In this document: piece by piece, positions 23,151 through 35,110 of the stretch
How positions within the stretch are numbered: the first letter of the stretch is position 1
Layout: every line of letters begins with the position of its first letter
Assembly (NCBI GenBank): GCA_009741485.1
Contig: CM019238.1
Span: forward strand, 8,227,477 to 8,291,476
Length of the DNA stretch: 64,000 nt
From: Malurus cyaneus samueli
Taxonomy: Eukaryota; Chordata; Aves; Passeriformes; Maluridae
Direction of reading: 5' to 3'
Position numbers and translations under genes: made by a program
Notes under the pieces: generated by a model
The model's input: the letters and a program-made list of their open reading frames with translations, nothing else
What the model was told of the DNA's origin: nothing
The model's database searches: none

Positions 23151-26100
23151 CTTTATCCCCTCTGTGACTTCTACAACATGTTATCCAAACTTCCGAGGAA
23201 GCGATGGTGCAAGGATATCTACATAAAAATGAGATATCACATGCCTGTGACTGAGTCAAAAACCCCTCCAAGCCCACAATCAAACCTGCAGGACAGCCAG
23301 GACACAAACCTGTGTCAATCTGTGGTGTAAAGCCATTCTGCTCCACTGCCCAGGCCGGGGTAGGGGATGTGGCCCCGGTGCAGCTCAGCCAGAGGAGCGC
23401 GCTGGGCTGGGAATCGGGGCAAACTCTCTGTGGTTACCCAGGGGAACTTTAGTGTCCGTTCCTTTGGTGACTTTCAGGCAAAATCCATTTGTCAGACACG
23501 ACAATGTGTGTCTGTTTGGGGAACATGCAGTGCATTAGAACTGCTTTTGTCCCTGTGGCTTTGACGGCTGATTAGGATCCCCTAAAGTAACTCAGTGGCT
23601 TTCTGGCCCTGGGCCTCCCTTAGTCCCTATATCCAAAAGAAGTCCAATGGAAGAAATGTCTTCCACAGCTAACCTGAAAAACAATCAGTTCTTTTAAACT
23701 GTTGCCTTCAAGATGGCTATATATTCCTTATCAAATCTCGCTGTCTTCAGACCCAGTTACCTCCCTTGAAAGTGAGCAACAGATCCAAGCAGATGTTTTC
23801 TTATCAGGAATTCATACCAGACCTATTTATTTTAAATTAGCATATCTCATTAACTGTCTCAAGGACACTGTCTGAATTCATCTTTTAATGAGTATCTCAG
23901 AAATCTCGCTTTTCAAAAGCGAAACAGAGCTGCAAATGGCTCTGCTTTTAACCCCCTTGCTTCCGGCACAGGCTTTTATAGGTGAGCAGCTGAGATGTGG
24001 CATTTCTAGCCAGCCTTTGGGAAAAGCCACACTGCTCCAGCTGGTGTTTTGGGGTCAGGATAGCCCAGCCCCAAGTGCAGGTGTAGAGCTGCCCAAACAG
24101 CAAAACCAGAGGGGAGGTTTGGCTGTGGGTCCAGCACAGTGCAGGAGGGGTCTCTTGCAGCCCCCATCAGAATCCTGGCTCTGGAACCCCTTTTCTCTGC
24201 CCTGTGACCACATGAACAGTCCTCTGACCACTCTGCCCATCCTCCCACCAAAATTTTAGGAGCTCCTTGCAGCAGGGAAGTGAATGCCCCAAAAAGCAGA
24301 GGTGCCTCCATTGCGATCTGCTGCATAGCCCACTGATGCATTTATTTTTCTCTGCTTTTTCTCATCATGTTTTCCCCCTAAATAGCAGGACTACAATTAT
24401 TTTGGTACAATATTTAATCATTCATAAGGAAACCGCAGGCTGATGTGATATTTCAATTGGATATAATCCAAAAATCCACATTTGTTTGTTCTAATAGATG
24501 AATATTAGTGAAGCCAGAATGCCTCCGAGCCCTCAAAGACTGCATTTTTTTGTACTTCAGAAAAAAACCTTGGAAAGTACATGCGATGTTGTCTATATAT
24601 CTCCAATAAAATAGACATCCTGCTACAGTGCCTGTTAAAGGGAAAATAATGACATGAGAAACATGGGGCTGTTACACTGCCATGAGGACTGCAGAAATTT
24701 GGGGTTTTCCCAAAGGAATATGCACACTGAGATGTTTTAGGCTGAGTTTTTGTGTGACATTGCAGCAGTCGGTGAGTTTGCTGTGTGTGAACAGTTCCAC
24801 GGGGGATGTGGATATTGGGGACAGGTGTGAAAGAGCCACTCAAACCCCACTGTGGTCACTCCCATCGGGTATTTCTGTCCTATTTCTCTCCTGTGGAGCA
24901 GGATCCAGAGGAATTCCAGCTTCTCCACTTTCCATGGGAGGGAAGAGGAGACAAAACTCCGAGTGTGACAGAGCAGCCAGATGGGCCCGGGCACAATAGG
25001 GCTTTGAAACGCGTGTCGGGGAGGTACGGCTGGAAAATAGAACGGAATAAAGGGATTACGGGGAATGAGCCAATATTTAGAAAAGAAGAAAGACTCAAGG
25101 GCAGGGATGTTGCAAATGAAAAGAGATTTCAACTTCAAAGAAACTCACGAAAATAAAATATGTAGGAAACCAACCTGGAAATTCTGTTCACACCTGGGAT
25201 GATTGATTTGTGAGACATTTGCAGCACCTCAGCTGTGGTTATCCATTCCCACAGCTTCTTTGAATTTCATAGAATTTATTTTGAATCCGAACCGTGTATC
25301 ACCACAGAGCTGTGTTGCTGAAATAGTATTTGGGACTTCAATTCCTGAGGTGGGGGTGTCAGTGCTGCTCAATCCATTTAGCACAGCACCGGGACTCGTG
25401 ACGATGTAGCTCAGGGTGTGCCAGCACTTCCACCACCAACCCCATTTTCAAGGGTTTAAACTTGTTGAATGGTTTAACAAAGGCAAAAAGCAGTGCTGGG
25501 GGAAAAAAAAAAATCAATATTATAATTCAAAAAGAATGTAAAAAAGACCCTTTGCTAATGAAAGCAGCGACAGCTGTGCTTTCTGCAAGAAAATGAATAG
25601 TGCCTACAGAACAGGCAAAACATATACTAACTCAAACATATTCATATTTATAAATAGCGCACCCAAATTTCACAGGATTGAAGCAGATGGAGGTAATACA
25701 TTAAAACATTAACATTTCTGGAGCCAGGGTATTCACAACAGCCAATAAAAAAGGCTCAGAGATCTCTCCTCATTTCATGTTCCTTTAAATGCAAAGGGAA
25801 ATTGTATATATGCACTTGGAGAAGAACTTGGGGGCTCCAAAGGAATTGTGTTATGTGCTTAAATATCTATTTTTCTTTTTTTCCTGAGAGAGAGCCTTTT
25901 GGGTCTGCTGCTAGATAAAAACAACAAAATGCATTAAGGTGTGTTATTATGCAGAATAACATTCATTGCTGTTTTTATGCCATAATCCCAGGAGGTGTTA
26001 AAGCACCTAACCCCTACAGATTTCAAGAGAACAAAATCACAGTGGTAAAAGTATTTGCATGAGAAGCTCTGTTTTAGAGGGCCAGGGAAAATTGGTATTA

Positions 26101-27579
26101 AATGGCTTTGAATCTTATTGTTAAAAAATTGAATAAATATTTGATACCTATAAATAAATACGCACACATAAATAAATATGACCCTAAAGATGCTAATCTT
26201 CCTGAAGGGAAAAGTGTAGGGCAAGGAAAATAACAGTGTAAATCTCCATGGGAGTACTAATCCCAGGTCGAAATAGCAGCATGCCTTGTATTTTCATTTA
26301 TTAATTAACTGATGCATGAATTAGGGTGAGGCAATTATAGATTTCTTCTGACTGTGTTGCTTTCTTAAGCTCAGTTAACAGGGACAAAAACTGAAAATGT
26401 GAATCATTTGAGGGAGCCTCGTCCAAACTTCTCTGAAAGGAAAGTGTTTAGCAGCCCTTCAGCCCCAGCTATCCCTTGAAATGCACTGAGTAGTAACTCC
26501 AGATTTGCTATGCAAGGCGAACTCCAGCTTTACATTAAATCTGTGGCTTCAGTGGATGGTGCAGCAGCACACACAGCAGCAGGTTTTGACTTATTTTCCC
26601 TGCCTCTGCACTAGCAGTGGATATAAATCTAGAAGCAAAATCTCTTCCAAGTGTGTGTGTTGTCTCAAGCCCTGCACTAATAAAATCAGGGGAATTTCCA
26701 CCCAGTCCGAGAAATCTTTTCGCCAAACAACTGCTTAAAAATCTCTTCCCATGGAATTTGGCTGAGTTTGGCTCACAGAGCCCGAGCTGCTGCTCCTGGG
26801 CAATGTGCAGCCACAGCAGAGGGTACTTGGTGGCACTCAGCTGGGACAGGGGGTGATTTTCCATGTTGGCAGACAGTGCAGAATATCTTTTGAAAAGTCC
26901 AAATACAGCTTGTTTTGGAGACACTGCAGCCACTCAGTGTTTCTTTCCCCAAAATTACTGTCATTATCACTGGAGAGTGTTTTTTAATCATGGAACTTTG
27001 GCAATAATTTGGAAGTTAAGATTTTGAATTCAATCCACTTTCCAACAAACACAACAACTGAAATGTCTTTTTCAATAAATTCCACTTTCACCTGCTCCCA
27101 ATCTGTTTGCACATTAGCTGCATGCGATGCACATAATTACTATTCTCTCCTTTCGACAAATTATTAGGCATGAAAAGGGAATTTGCAAAATATGTCTTTT
27201 AAGAGAACAGAACATTTCTGTTTACCATGAGTTAATTAGCCAAAGTTCACATTCAAACAGAATTTTATTTAATCCTGTGAAAGTGAAGAAAACTATGCAA
27301 ATGAGCGCTAAAAAATTGCAGTTTTAAAATGGAAGAAATATCTGCCTGCCATCAATTAAGTCTGTATTTTCTCATAAGAAAGTGATGGCTGATTATACTA
27401 ATCTTACCCTTGTGGTAATTGTCACTAATGTTCCACATATTGTATGTGTCTTGCTCTTATAAATCCCATATCACCTTCTGCCATAAATATTTCATAAAAT
27501 ATTCAAAGCCAGTCCACAGCCAAGTAATAACAAATGTCAAATGACACATTAAGAAGATTCATGGCTATTTTAAGTATGA

Positions 27580-27598
27580 TTTTTTTTTAAAAAAAAAA
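27580..27598. repeat. T9-A10 homopolymer palindrome
   Basis: Nine T followed directly by ten A form a self-complementary block. Such tracts bend DNA and disfavour nucleosomes; here it is probably simple sequence without a specific role. Confidence 0.85.
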
Positions 27599-27760
27599 CC
27601 TAACTGGCTTATTGTGGTCAGTGTTAAGGATTGATTTTAGTGAAAAAAATACTCAGCAAATAGTGTCAGCACCTCCACTGTGAACTTGTTAGGAAAGGAG
27701 TGTTAATAAAGAATACTCAGAGTGCTTGGTGGGACACTGCACGTGATGGTCTATTCAGCT

Positions 27761-27773
27761 GTGTGTGTGTGTG
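27761..27773. repeat. Short (GT)n microsatellite
   Basis: About six GT units in otherwise unique sequence. It is too short to be strongly polymorphic. Confidence 0.8.
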
Positions 27774-28119
27774 AACCTAATTTCAAGAGGCCTCTTTCAA
27801 GACTAGTCTACTAAATGAAAGAAATTCTGTTTATTTTGTCGGGCTTTCCATACTGCTACACCTTCAATGAGCTTTCAAAGCCTCCGTTGCTGAAGATTAG
27901 AACACTTTGTTGGATTTCCTTTTATTGCCATTAACTGAAAAAACTTCTTTCTCATTATTTCCATCTTTATGAAGTTTGTCGTGTTTTGGGGTTTTGTTTC
28001 TGAGTAAAGCACAATTTTAGCCTTTTTTCTCCTTTATCGTTAAAGAAAATAAGAAACAGCAGGAATAATCAGGCTCACGTTTACCGAAATGTGATTTAAT
28101 TGAACTGGAATTGTGGTGT

Positions 28120-28770
28120 GAGCCCCAAAGAGGGTGGGAGCCTGTGCAGGTGTGGGCAGTGAATGAGATGAGGATCAGGTGCAAGGCATTGATACAAATG
28201 GCCCACCTGAGGGGTGGAGACCCCTTATAAAGGCGTTTTCTTTAGGAGGGTGGTTGGCTGCCATAAAGTGGGTGTGATGCTGAAGGTGAGGATGAGTTCT
28301 TGTCCACATGGAGAGGATTTCACAAGGAGCTGCTTGGGGAGAATCAACCACAGGTATGAAGAATGTGTGCGCAAAAAGTGATCTCCAGTGTAAAATGGGA
28401 GGATGCTGTTCTGTGTCCATGTGTTCTTGCTCAGAGTTTTGGATCAGCACCTGCAGCATCTCTGCTGAGTGAGGCAGTGGCTGAAGGAGCTGAGCTTCAG
28501 ACAAACAGGCAGCCCCTTGCTGTGCTTTAGAGCAGAATGGCTTCAGCAGAGAGATGGTTTCCCTTGTTGTATTGTTGAAGAATCAATGCAAGGATCTGGC
28601 CTAGCTGCAGGGAGCAGAGGGGTGCCAGGAATCTGCCCTGGGCATGGTCAAGAAGGGCAGGGAGCAGCTCTGGACTGGTCAGTTGGGTGGTGTGAGCTGC
28701 TTCAAGCGTGGTCAGGGCTAATCTGGTGAATGGGTTATGATGGGTTTTGTTCCCCCTATAAAATGGTAAT
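28120..28770 (-). other. GC-richer block, possible decayed retroelement or LTR
   Basis: This block differs in texture from its AT-rich flanks. It contains TATA-like boxes at 28225-28233 (ttataaagg) and 28757-28763 (tataaaa). On the minus strand a frame of 170 codons (28527-29039) is followed 22 bases later by a frame of 109 codons (28175-28504) in another phase, as in a frameshifted open region. I could not recognise a reverse transcriptase, gag or envelope motif, nor convincing TG...CA ends with target-site duplication. A solitary LTR or other diverged repeat is a possibility only; unique sequence is the alternative. Confidence 0.22.
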
Positions 28771-29396
28771 TTAAAAGCTGCAAAAAATGACAACTGGAGC
28801 TGCCAGAATGGCTCTGTTGTCTCATCTAACCCTGAGAATGTTGCACAAGGATGGGCTTCTCTTCTGTTCCTATAAATTAATTGGACTTTATTTTGAAATG
28901 TGTATCTTCTGCATCTTTCACTCCTGAAATATCTCTCATTGGGTGGGGAAGAGCCTTTTGATTTAAGACTAATACAAAAATTGGTTAAGTTATGTTTGCA
29001 ATTAAAAATGATAAATAACAGTGTTAATGAGGCTATCATAATGGGAAGGGAAGATGCTGCTTTTCACCCTGGGCAAAGTGTCTTGTTAACAGACTGTGAC
29101 ACCTTTGCAACTTCTGTTCCTTAATCTTTGTTTAATATTGTATTTTCTTAGCTTGTGATAAAGCAAAACTAAATACAGGGAATATTATAAGGTTTCTGCT
29201 TTCTTTTGGGATTTGTTGAACTCTTTTTCTACTGCCCACAGTTATGAATGGGTATGCACCCCGTGCAGGTTGGGAACTTGTCTGCAGCCTGTTATTTTAC
29301 GCTTTTTACTACCCTGAAAACGCTCGGAAAGGGTATTTAAAGGGGTGCAAATATTTGTTCCTAATTGCTTTAATTTCTTTGTGCATTGTATCCTAG

Positions 29397-29414
29397 ATTA
29401 TTCATATGAATAAT
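29397..29414. promoter_or_regulatory. 18-bp perfect palindrome with ATTA cores
   Basis: attattcatatgaataat is a perfect 18-base palindrome centred on CATATG (an E-box-type core), flanked by mirrored ATTA cores. Dimeric homeodomain or POU factors and bHLH factors use such symmetric sites. The sequence is directly seen; binding is inference. Confidence 0.5.
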
Positions 29415-31389
29415 AATGCAACAAAGGGCTATCTAGCATAAATGGAAAACATTCTATTCTGAGTTGTCTATTAAAGTACCAAAATAAGACTGTGATCAGG
29501 AGATGGGGTGAGCTGAGCAGGAGCCAGGAAAAGGACAATTCCTGGCAGTGCAGACCATTGTGGCAGGTGAGCTCTGCCTGTTAACCTGAGGGTGAGCAGG
29601 GAGGTCGCATCCTCTGCTCCTCACCTTATCCTGCAGCTTGGCAGGAAGGAATGGCTCAAACAGGGGTGCATTAACTCCCAGTGCCATCAATTACAGGGTG
29701 GAGTCAGTCGAACAGACAAGGGCAGCCACCTCTTAGATTTCCCCATCATGATTCAGCAGAGCTTGTCTAATGAACTCCCTTTGTCAATGTGGACAAATTA
29801 ATTCAGCTCTCTGGGCCACGGGAGATGCTGACACTCGTCAGGGTTCTCTCAGAGCCCACAATGTTTTTTTATTTCCACCAACAATCCTTGGGATAGGAGT
29901 CATTATTGACATCAAGTACTCTGGAGACTGGAGAACAGAATGTGTATTAAGAATATTAGTGAAATTATCAGGACGCTGTGATAAAGCTGGACATGGAAAT
30001 GGGATTTGTCTGAAACTCAGGAATGAATTGCACATAGCACAATTAAACTTGGTGAATGCGGTCTGCTTTCGGGGCGTTCTTTAAGGGTATTTGTGCCATA
30101 GTGCTGAAACCAAGTGTGAAAATTGCTCCTGCTAAGCCCAAACATAAGTCCAATTTGTAAAAAAAAGAAAAAAAATGGCTTGTAACTTTTGTAAAATTGT
30201 TTTTCCGAAAGTTTCCTGTTCAGGGAGTATGAAACAGCAAAACAGCAACAGCTGTGCCCAACAAAACGTAAACGTGTGGTTTGTTTCTGTGGGTTTTCCT
30301 GATGGAAATCAGCAAACTTTCCAAGTGCCTTTTGCTTTGTTTGACTTAAAGGCACTTTAGGTGGCAGCAGGAATGTCTAAATATGCAGGGAAATGATTCT
30401 GAAAAACTCTGGTAGTTTGAGGAGAGTGGTTTGATTGACTGGCACTTTTACAAGTGAGGGCCATCTGAGAAGCTGATTTATATGAAGTGTAAATGTTGTG
30501 GTGTTACAGCCTTGTCACCCTGTAATTGCGAGTGCTGCTCTCCTGTTTTATGTCATCTCGTAACTACGTGTTTCTTCCTGCAATGCCACTCTCAGATAAG
30601 AGTATCAGGCTCATCTGGCAGCAGTGCCCATCTCCATCCTTGCCATTTGTTCATTCAGATGAGATTTCTGCTCTCACGAAGCAGAGCTTGGTGCAGAACT
30701 TCCTACTGGTGTTCAGCGACTTGGGTTCAATGCATTAAAAATGTCATTGCCTCCATGTCATATAAATTGCTAATTAGACCTGTTAATATCAGTGCTTTGA
30801 TTGAGTGGCATCTGGTGCACCAAAACATCCTTGCAGTGGCTGTGCCTGCTGGAGGTGAGCAGGGCAGGGCACACAGGGAGTGTGCTTGGATCCAGGGGTG
30901 CTTGTGGGCACAACTCTGTCCCAGTGCCCTGGATATGGCACTCACACAGAGAAAATCAGCTCTCACCCCTCAGCCTTCCTAGTTTGTAAAGGAGGTGTCT
31001 ACAGACACTAAAAGGGAGAAGGAAAAAGGCAGTGCTCAAAGCAGTGTGCCTGCTGTTGAAGGGTCTAACACCTTTCACTTCAGTCCTGTTTTCAGTCCCC
31101 GATGGCTTTGATGGACATAAATCATTCTGGGTGATGTTCTCTTGGCTGGATATTTGCTGTACTTGCACATCTCCATTCTCAGAGTATTTAATTAAAATAT
31201 TTCGATCATCACTAGGAATGAATCCAGGAGATGCTACAACTTGGTCTATGTTGAACAAGTACATCTCTGTGCAATGATTTCCCATGTACTTTGGAAGAGA
31301 GATTGGAATCTGGCAGCTAAATGTCACCTTCATCAAAAGGGAGCCTTTATGGTCTCTCAGAAACCTCTCTGGATTTGGCTTCTGAATAA

Positions 31390-31410
31390 CAAATAAGTAT
31401 TACTTATTTG
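31390..31410. repeat. Near-perfect palindrome, 10-bp arms, 1-base spacer
   Basis: caaataagta (31390-31399), spacer t, then tacttatttg (31401-31410). It is AT-rich and lies just before a T9-containing stretch. It could be a chance palindrome, a symmetric factor site or a small hairpin. Confidence 0.8.
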
Positions 31411-34199
31411 GTGTTTTTTTTTGAAAATAACCAAAAATAAACAACAATACCACCTCAGTCCACATAACACTAGTTATATTGGTGGGTAGCTTTTGCTGAT
31501 CCTACATTATTTCATGATCTGCTAGGGAAAATAGCCTTTCTGGAATGATAAACTAAGCACACTCAGATCACAGTATATTGTTATATGTCCCAGGAGGGGT
31601 GGGCTGAGCTCAAAGTGCCAACCTCTGATATTTCCCAGCACTCCAGTTCTTGACTCGGCCACTTCTAATGCTATTAGCCTTCCTTTTAATACAATAGAGA
31701 TCACTATTACAGATTGTGCCTGAGTGACAGAGCTGGTTTGTTGATAAGGTTTCTGTGTAGAATTTGAGTAGGAAAAAACAGCCAGGAACTGCTCTTTCCC
31801 CCCCACTCTGCATTCTGATAACAGTTTGCAGCTTGAAGGGTGGGGGAGAGGCAGGTCTGTGGGACCTGAGCATCCCATTGTAAAGCAAATTTCCTCTGCA
31901 CCTGGAATCACTGGGCAATTGCTGAGGACATTGTGGGATGCTGGGGCTCTTTGATTAAGGGGATATTATTTGCTAAATAAAAACCAAAAATATCAAGTTA
32001 TTTGAAAATTTCTGGGTTGAATATGTTGTGATTTATAGTTTTGTGATAAATCAGTAGTTTATTTTGACCATAACATCCGATGTGTTTATGCAATAGAATT
32101 CAGCTTGGCTGATAGAGCACATATTTAGAGTTGAAATTCCTTAGTGATGTTGCAGAATAACAAAGTATTCTTGTCTTGGATGTCTTTCTCCACCCCCTCT
32201 CTTTCTACCCCCCAGCAAAACCTTCAAATTCTTCTTTTTACAGAATAATATCAATTTTTGGGCTATTTCTGGTGCTTGCCTCTCAGCTCCTATTCTCTGC
32301 CCCCGACAGGGTGATTTTTCTGCTGCCTTTGATTCACCTATTGTTCCAGCTTCCTGCAAGGCAAGACACATTCAATAGATAGGATTCTGGGAGGCATGAA
32401 TTTCAAGCATTTTTCTCAAGTTTTGTGCCAGAGGTTGCAGTGCACAGGGAAGTGTGTGGTATAAAGACATTGCTCTAGCTGTCCTTTCCTCCTGCAGGTG
32501 GATTTTTACTCCACGACATCTCCAAATAGACAGGAAGTGAATCACAAGTTTTTTACACGAAAGGTTTTCATCAAACTGAAAACTTTTGGCCCAAGATGGC
32601 TCAGTGGGCTGAACTTCATTTCTGCTGCCAGAGTTTTTCTGTGCTCCCTTTCTCTCTCCTTTTTCCTGTTGTGCAGCATGATGGGAATAAACAGGAGGCT
32701 GCTTGGAGCTGTGTGAGTAGCCCAGTGGCTGATGGCTGAGTGAGTTCTTGGGTTGTCTTGCAGGGTCCTGTGTCTGGAAACAGCCGAAAGCTTCTGATTT
32801 AAATAACCTGAGGTGTTATTTTGAGAGGCTGTGGCTGTCACTGCTGAAGGTGTTGCAGGAATTAGCACACACAGCATCTCAGCATCAGTCACATGTCTTG
32901 GGACAGGGTGATAAGCAGCACAAACCTTTTTATAGTCAGGAGCTGCAGCTCTTTTACTTAATCATTGGTTAATAACCATTAGTCGTTTCAATCTACTGCT
33001 TAATTTAAACTCTAGAGTAATTTCCAGTTTAAAGCACTATTCAAAATCAACTTTATAATTAATTCTTTGGATACTTCTGGGTAAAAAGTAATACTGAGAG
33101 GTATCACAGATTTCTTCCAGGGATTAATGTTATTGCTGCTAAGTGTCAGGCATACAGATGATATTGCAGCCTCCGTGCTTTCTCCAGACATGTGTGCTAT
33201 TGATTGCTCCAGTGATGACTGGCTCCTAGCTGAGGCTCATTATAACCCACAGCAGAGGGTTGTTTGTGTTTAGCTGGGAATGTTTGACCTGTGATTGCCC
33301 TATGATAAATAGTGGAGCAAGTTATTTAAAAAGAAAAAGCAGGAGTTCCTGAAATTAAGAGCAATTGTTTAATTTTGCCCTTGTTCAGAAATTCTAGTGA
33401 ATATGTGTATGTGGTTCCAGTGTGGCCTTGTTAGCCTTCACTGGATTAAAGACTAGGTAAACTGGAAATACTTAACTTTTACATCCCTTTTAATAAATTA
33501 AGGAATTTAAAAGTAGTGGATAGCTCCAGAAACCATTACTAATATGGGGCTGAGCCTGTTGTCTCAGTTCAGCTTGCCTGGCCACTTGTGCAATAAAAAT
33601 GCTGTTATTGGTTGGTTCCTGGGTGCTCTCTCTGCCAGGCAGTCCTGGCCACAGCCCTGTGTTCCTCAGGATCAGCTTCCTGAGCTCAGCACAGAACAAA
33701 TATTCCTGTGGATGCCCTGCTGTGCTGCTGCCTCTCAGTTCATCCTCCTGATGCAGAACGGGGCAGTGGATGGAAAAGCTGGTGCTGCTTGTCTGCACTC
33801 CCCTCCCTTTCTATCCACATGTTTAGAATTTACCAGACAGAGGCACATTTCTGACAGTCTTGCAGTTTTTAGAAGTGCAGATCAGCTTGAAAATGAAAAA
33901 AGTAGGAAAAAAATTGACTTGAACATAATAATTTGAACTGCTGCGCTTACACTTTTTTCTAAATTGCTCTGATAATTTTTACAGCAATACAAATAAGTCA
34001 GAAGTCTTTCTTTCATTTCAATAGCTTAAAAATATTATCAGTCTGGCAGTATTTGAGTGATACTGCATTATCTGACTTCGTACTTAAGTGGTGTGACAAT
34101 GTCAGCAGAGTAGTTTTTAGAGAATTTCTCTCTACAGTACTCCAGCTTCTCATCTTGAAGTGACATTATAGACCACTGAGCAATGAATTCATCAATATA

Positions 34200-34234
34200 A
34201 GTAGGTACCATTTTCTGAAAAGATAGTACCTACT
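34200..34234. repeat. Inverted repeat, 9-bp arms, 17-base loop
   Basis: agtaggtac (34200-34208) and gtacctact (34226-34234) are exact reverse complements. They lie about 200 bases before the CpG-rich block at 34.4 kb. No repeat family is recognised. Confidence 0.75.
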
Positions 34235-34402
34235 CTTACCTTGAGAACTTTTAATCATTCATCTCCCGTGCTCAAACTTGCTATCACTTAATTAATCTTC
34301 CCAGTTTCACTGAAACCTCAACGGTTCCTGAGAAAATGCTGAAATAAGGGCGGCTTTGATGTTTGAAAACTGTAATGGAAGAAGGCAGGAGATGCTACTG
34401 AG

Positions 34403-35110
34403 TTGGGAAAACATTTGCGAGCTCGGTGTGGCCGTTTGGGGCTGCAGCAGAACCCAGAGGGCTTCGGGACAGGGCTGCTCTGCGGGGAAAACGGGAGCAG
34501 CGATGGTTTAATGATCCCCTCGAGTCCCAGCTTAGAGCAAGAGCTGCTGATGGGGACAGCAGTACACAGGGAGGAATGGTGCAGGCTCATTCCTCTCACC
34601 TCCTCTCGTTCTTTATGGCGCCCCGGAATAGCAGCGCGCAGCGCTTTGCCTTTTATTTGTTTTCATATTTGTGGCTTTATTTGTGATTATAGCAGTGGGG
34701 TTTTTTTCAATAGGTTTTCATGCAGGAAAGGCATAAAAAGGATGACGGGTTGTAATGGAAGCCTGTTGTGTTTCATGTGTGCCCCTAAATCAGCCGTGCC
34801 TTGCTCAGGGTTGCTGCCATCAGCCGCTCTGGTTTTTGGGAGGTGGCACTGGGGTGGTACTGATGGCACTGCGGGGCCTGTCCCGGCTCTGATGGCTCAG
34901 GGGTTGTGCCAAGGGCTCACACCAGGGCAAATCCAGCTCAGGACCACGGCACTGTCCTGCCCCAGCTGTAGCTCCAAACCCTCTCTGTGTGAAGGGATAA
35001 CACCGTTCTCTCTGCGCTGGGAGAGCGCACTGTGCCCTTCTGGGTGAATTGGGGTCATCTCTTCCCCTCTGGATGCCCATGGGTATGCTGCCTCTGTCCC
35101 ATTCATTCTT
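34403..35110. other. CpG-rich, GC-rich block with a 214-codon frame
   Basis: From 34418 to 34644 I count 14 CpG dinucleotides in about 227 bases, including gcagcgcgcagcgc, far above the surrounding DNA. A second GC-rich part runs 34840-35090. A plus-strand frame of 214 codons (34403-35047) spans the block, with an overlapping antisense frame at 34820-35179. No domain is recognisable, and GC-rich DNA lengthens chance frames. The block could be a small CpG island marking an unannotated promoter or enhancer, or a conserved element. A coding role is the least likely reading. Confidence 0.4.

Larger units (their letters stand above)
20607..28119. other. Mostly AT-rich unique sequence, no gene seen
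   Basis: GC-richer patches at 20607-20950, 24040-24260 and 24760-25030 carry short frames on both strands without known domains. The interval 21000-21230 (for example tgcttcattagcactcgtgt and gaccattagctcacc) looks like conserved noncoding DNA. The stretch 22110-22160 is (TAA)-like and very AT-rich. No transposon, RNA gene or credible exon is recognised in these 7.5 kb, apart from the short repeats listed separately. Confidence 0.5.
28771..34402. other. AT-rich unique sequence with regulatory-like blocks
   Basis: No gene is seen. The interval 29700-30080 is unique, mixed sequence (for example gtctaatgaactccctttgt and aaattatcaggacgctgtga) with the texture of conserved noncoding DNA, and 30440-30800 is similar. 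Frames such as 30482-30982 plus and 30956-31336 minus match no family that I recognise. A pyrimidine tract and CAG at 32470-32497 followed by an open frame and a GTGAGT at 32713 resembles an exon but is unsupported by any known protein. Confidence 0.45.

Noticed and set aside
28527..29039. 170-codon minus-strand frame as a protein gene
   Set aside because: No recognisable family; the neighbouring frame is in another phase. Kept only as a possible decayed repeat.
34403..35047. 214-codon plus-strand frame as a protein gene
   Set aside because: It lies in GC-rich DNA where stops are scarce, overlaps an antisense frame, and shows no known domain or splice structure.
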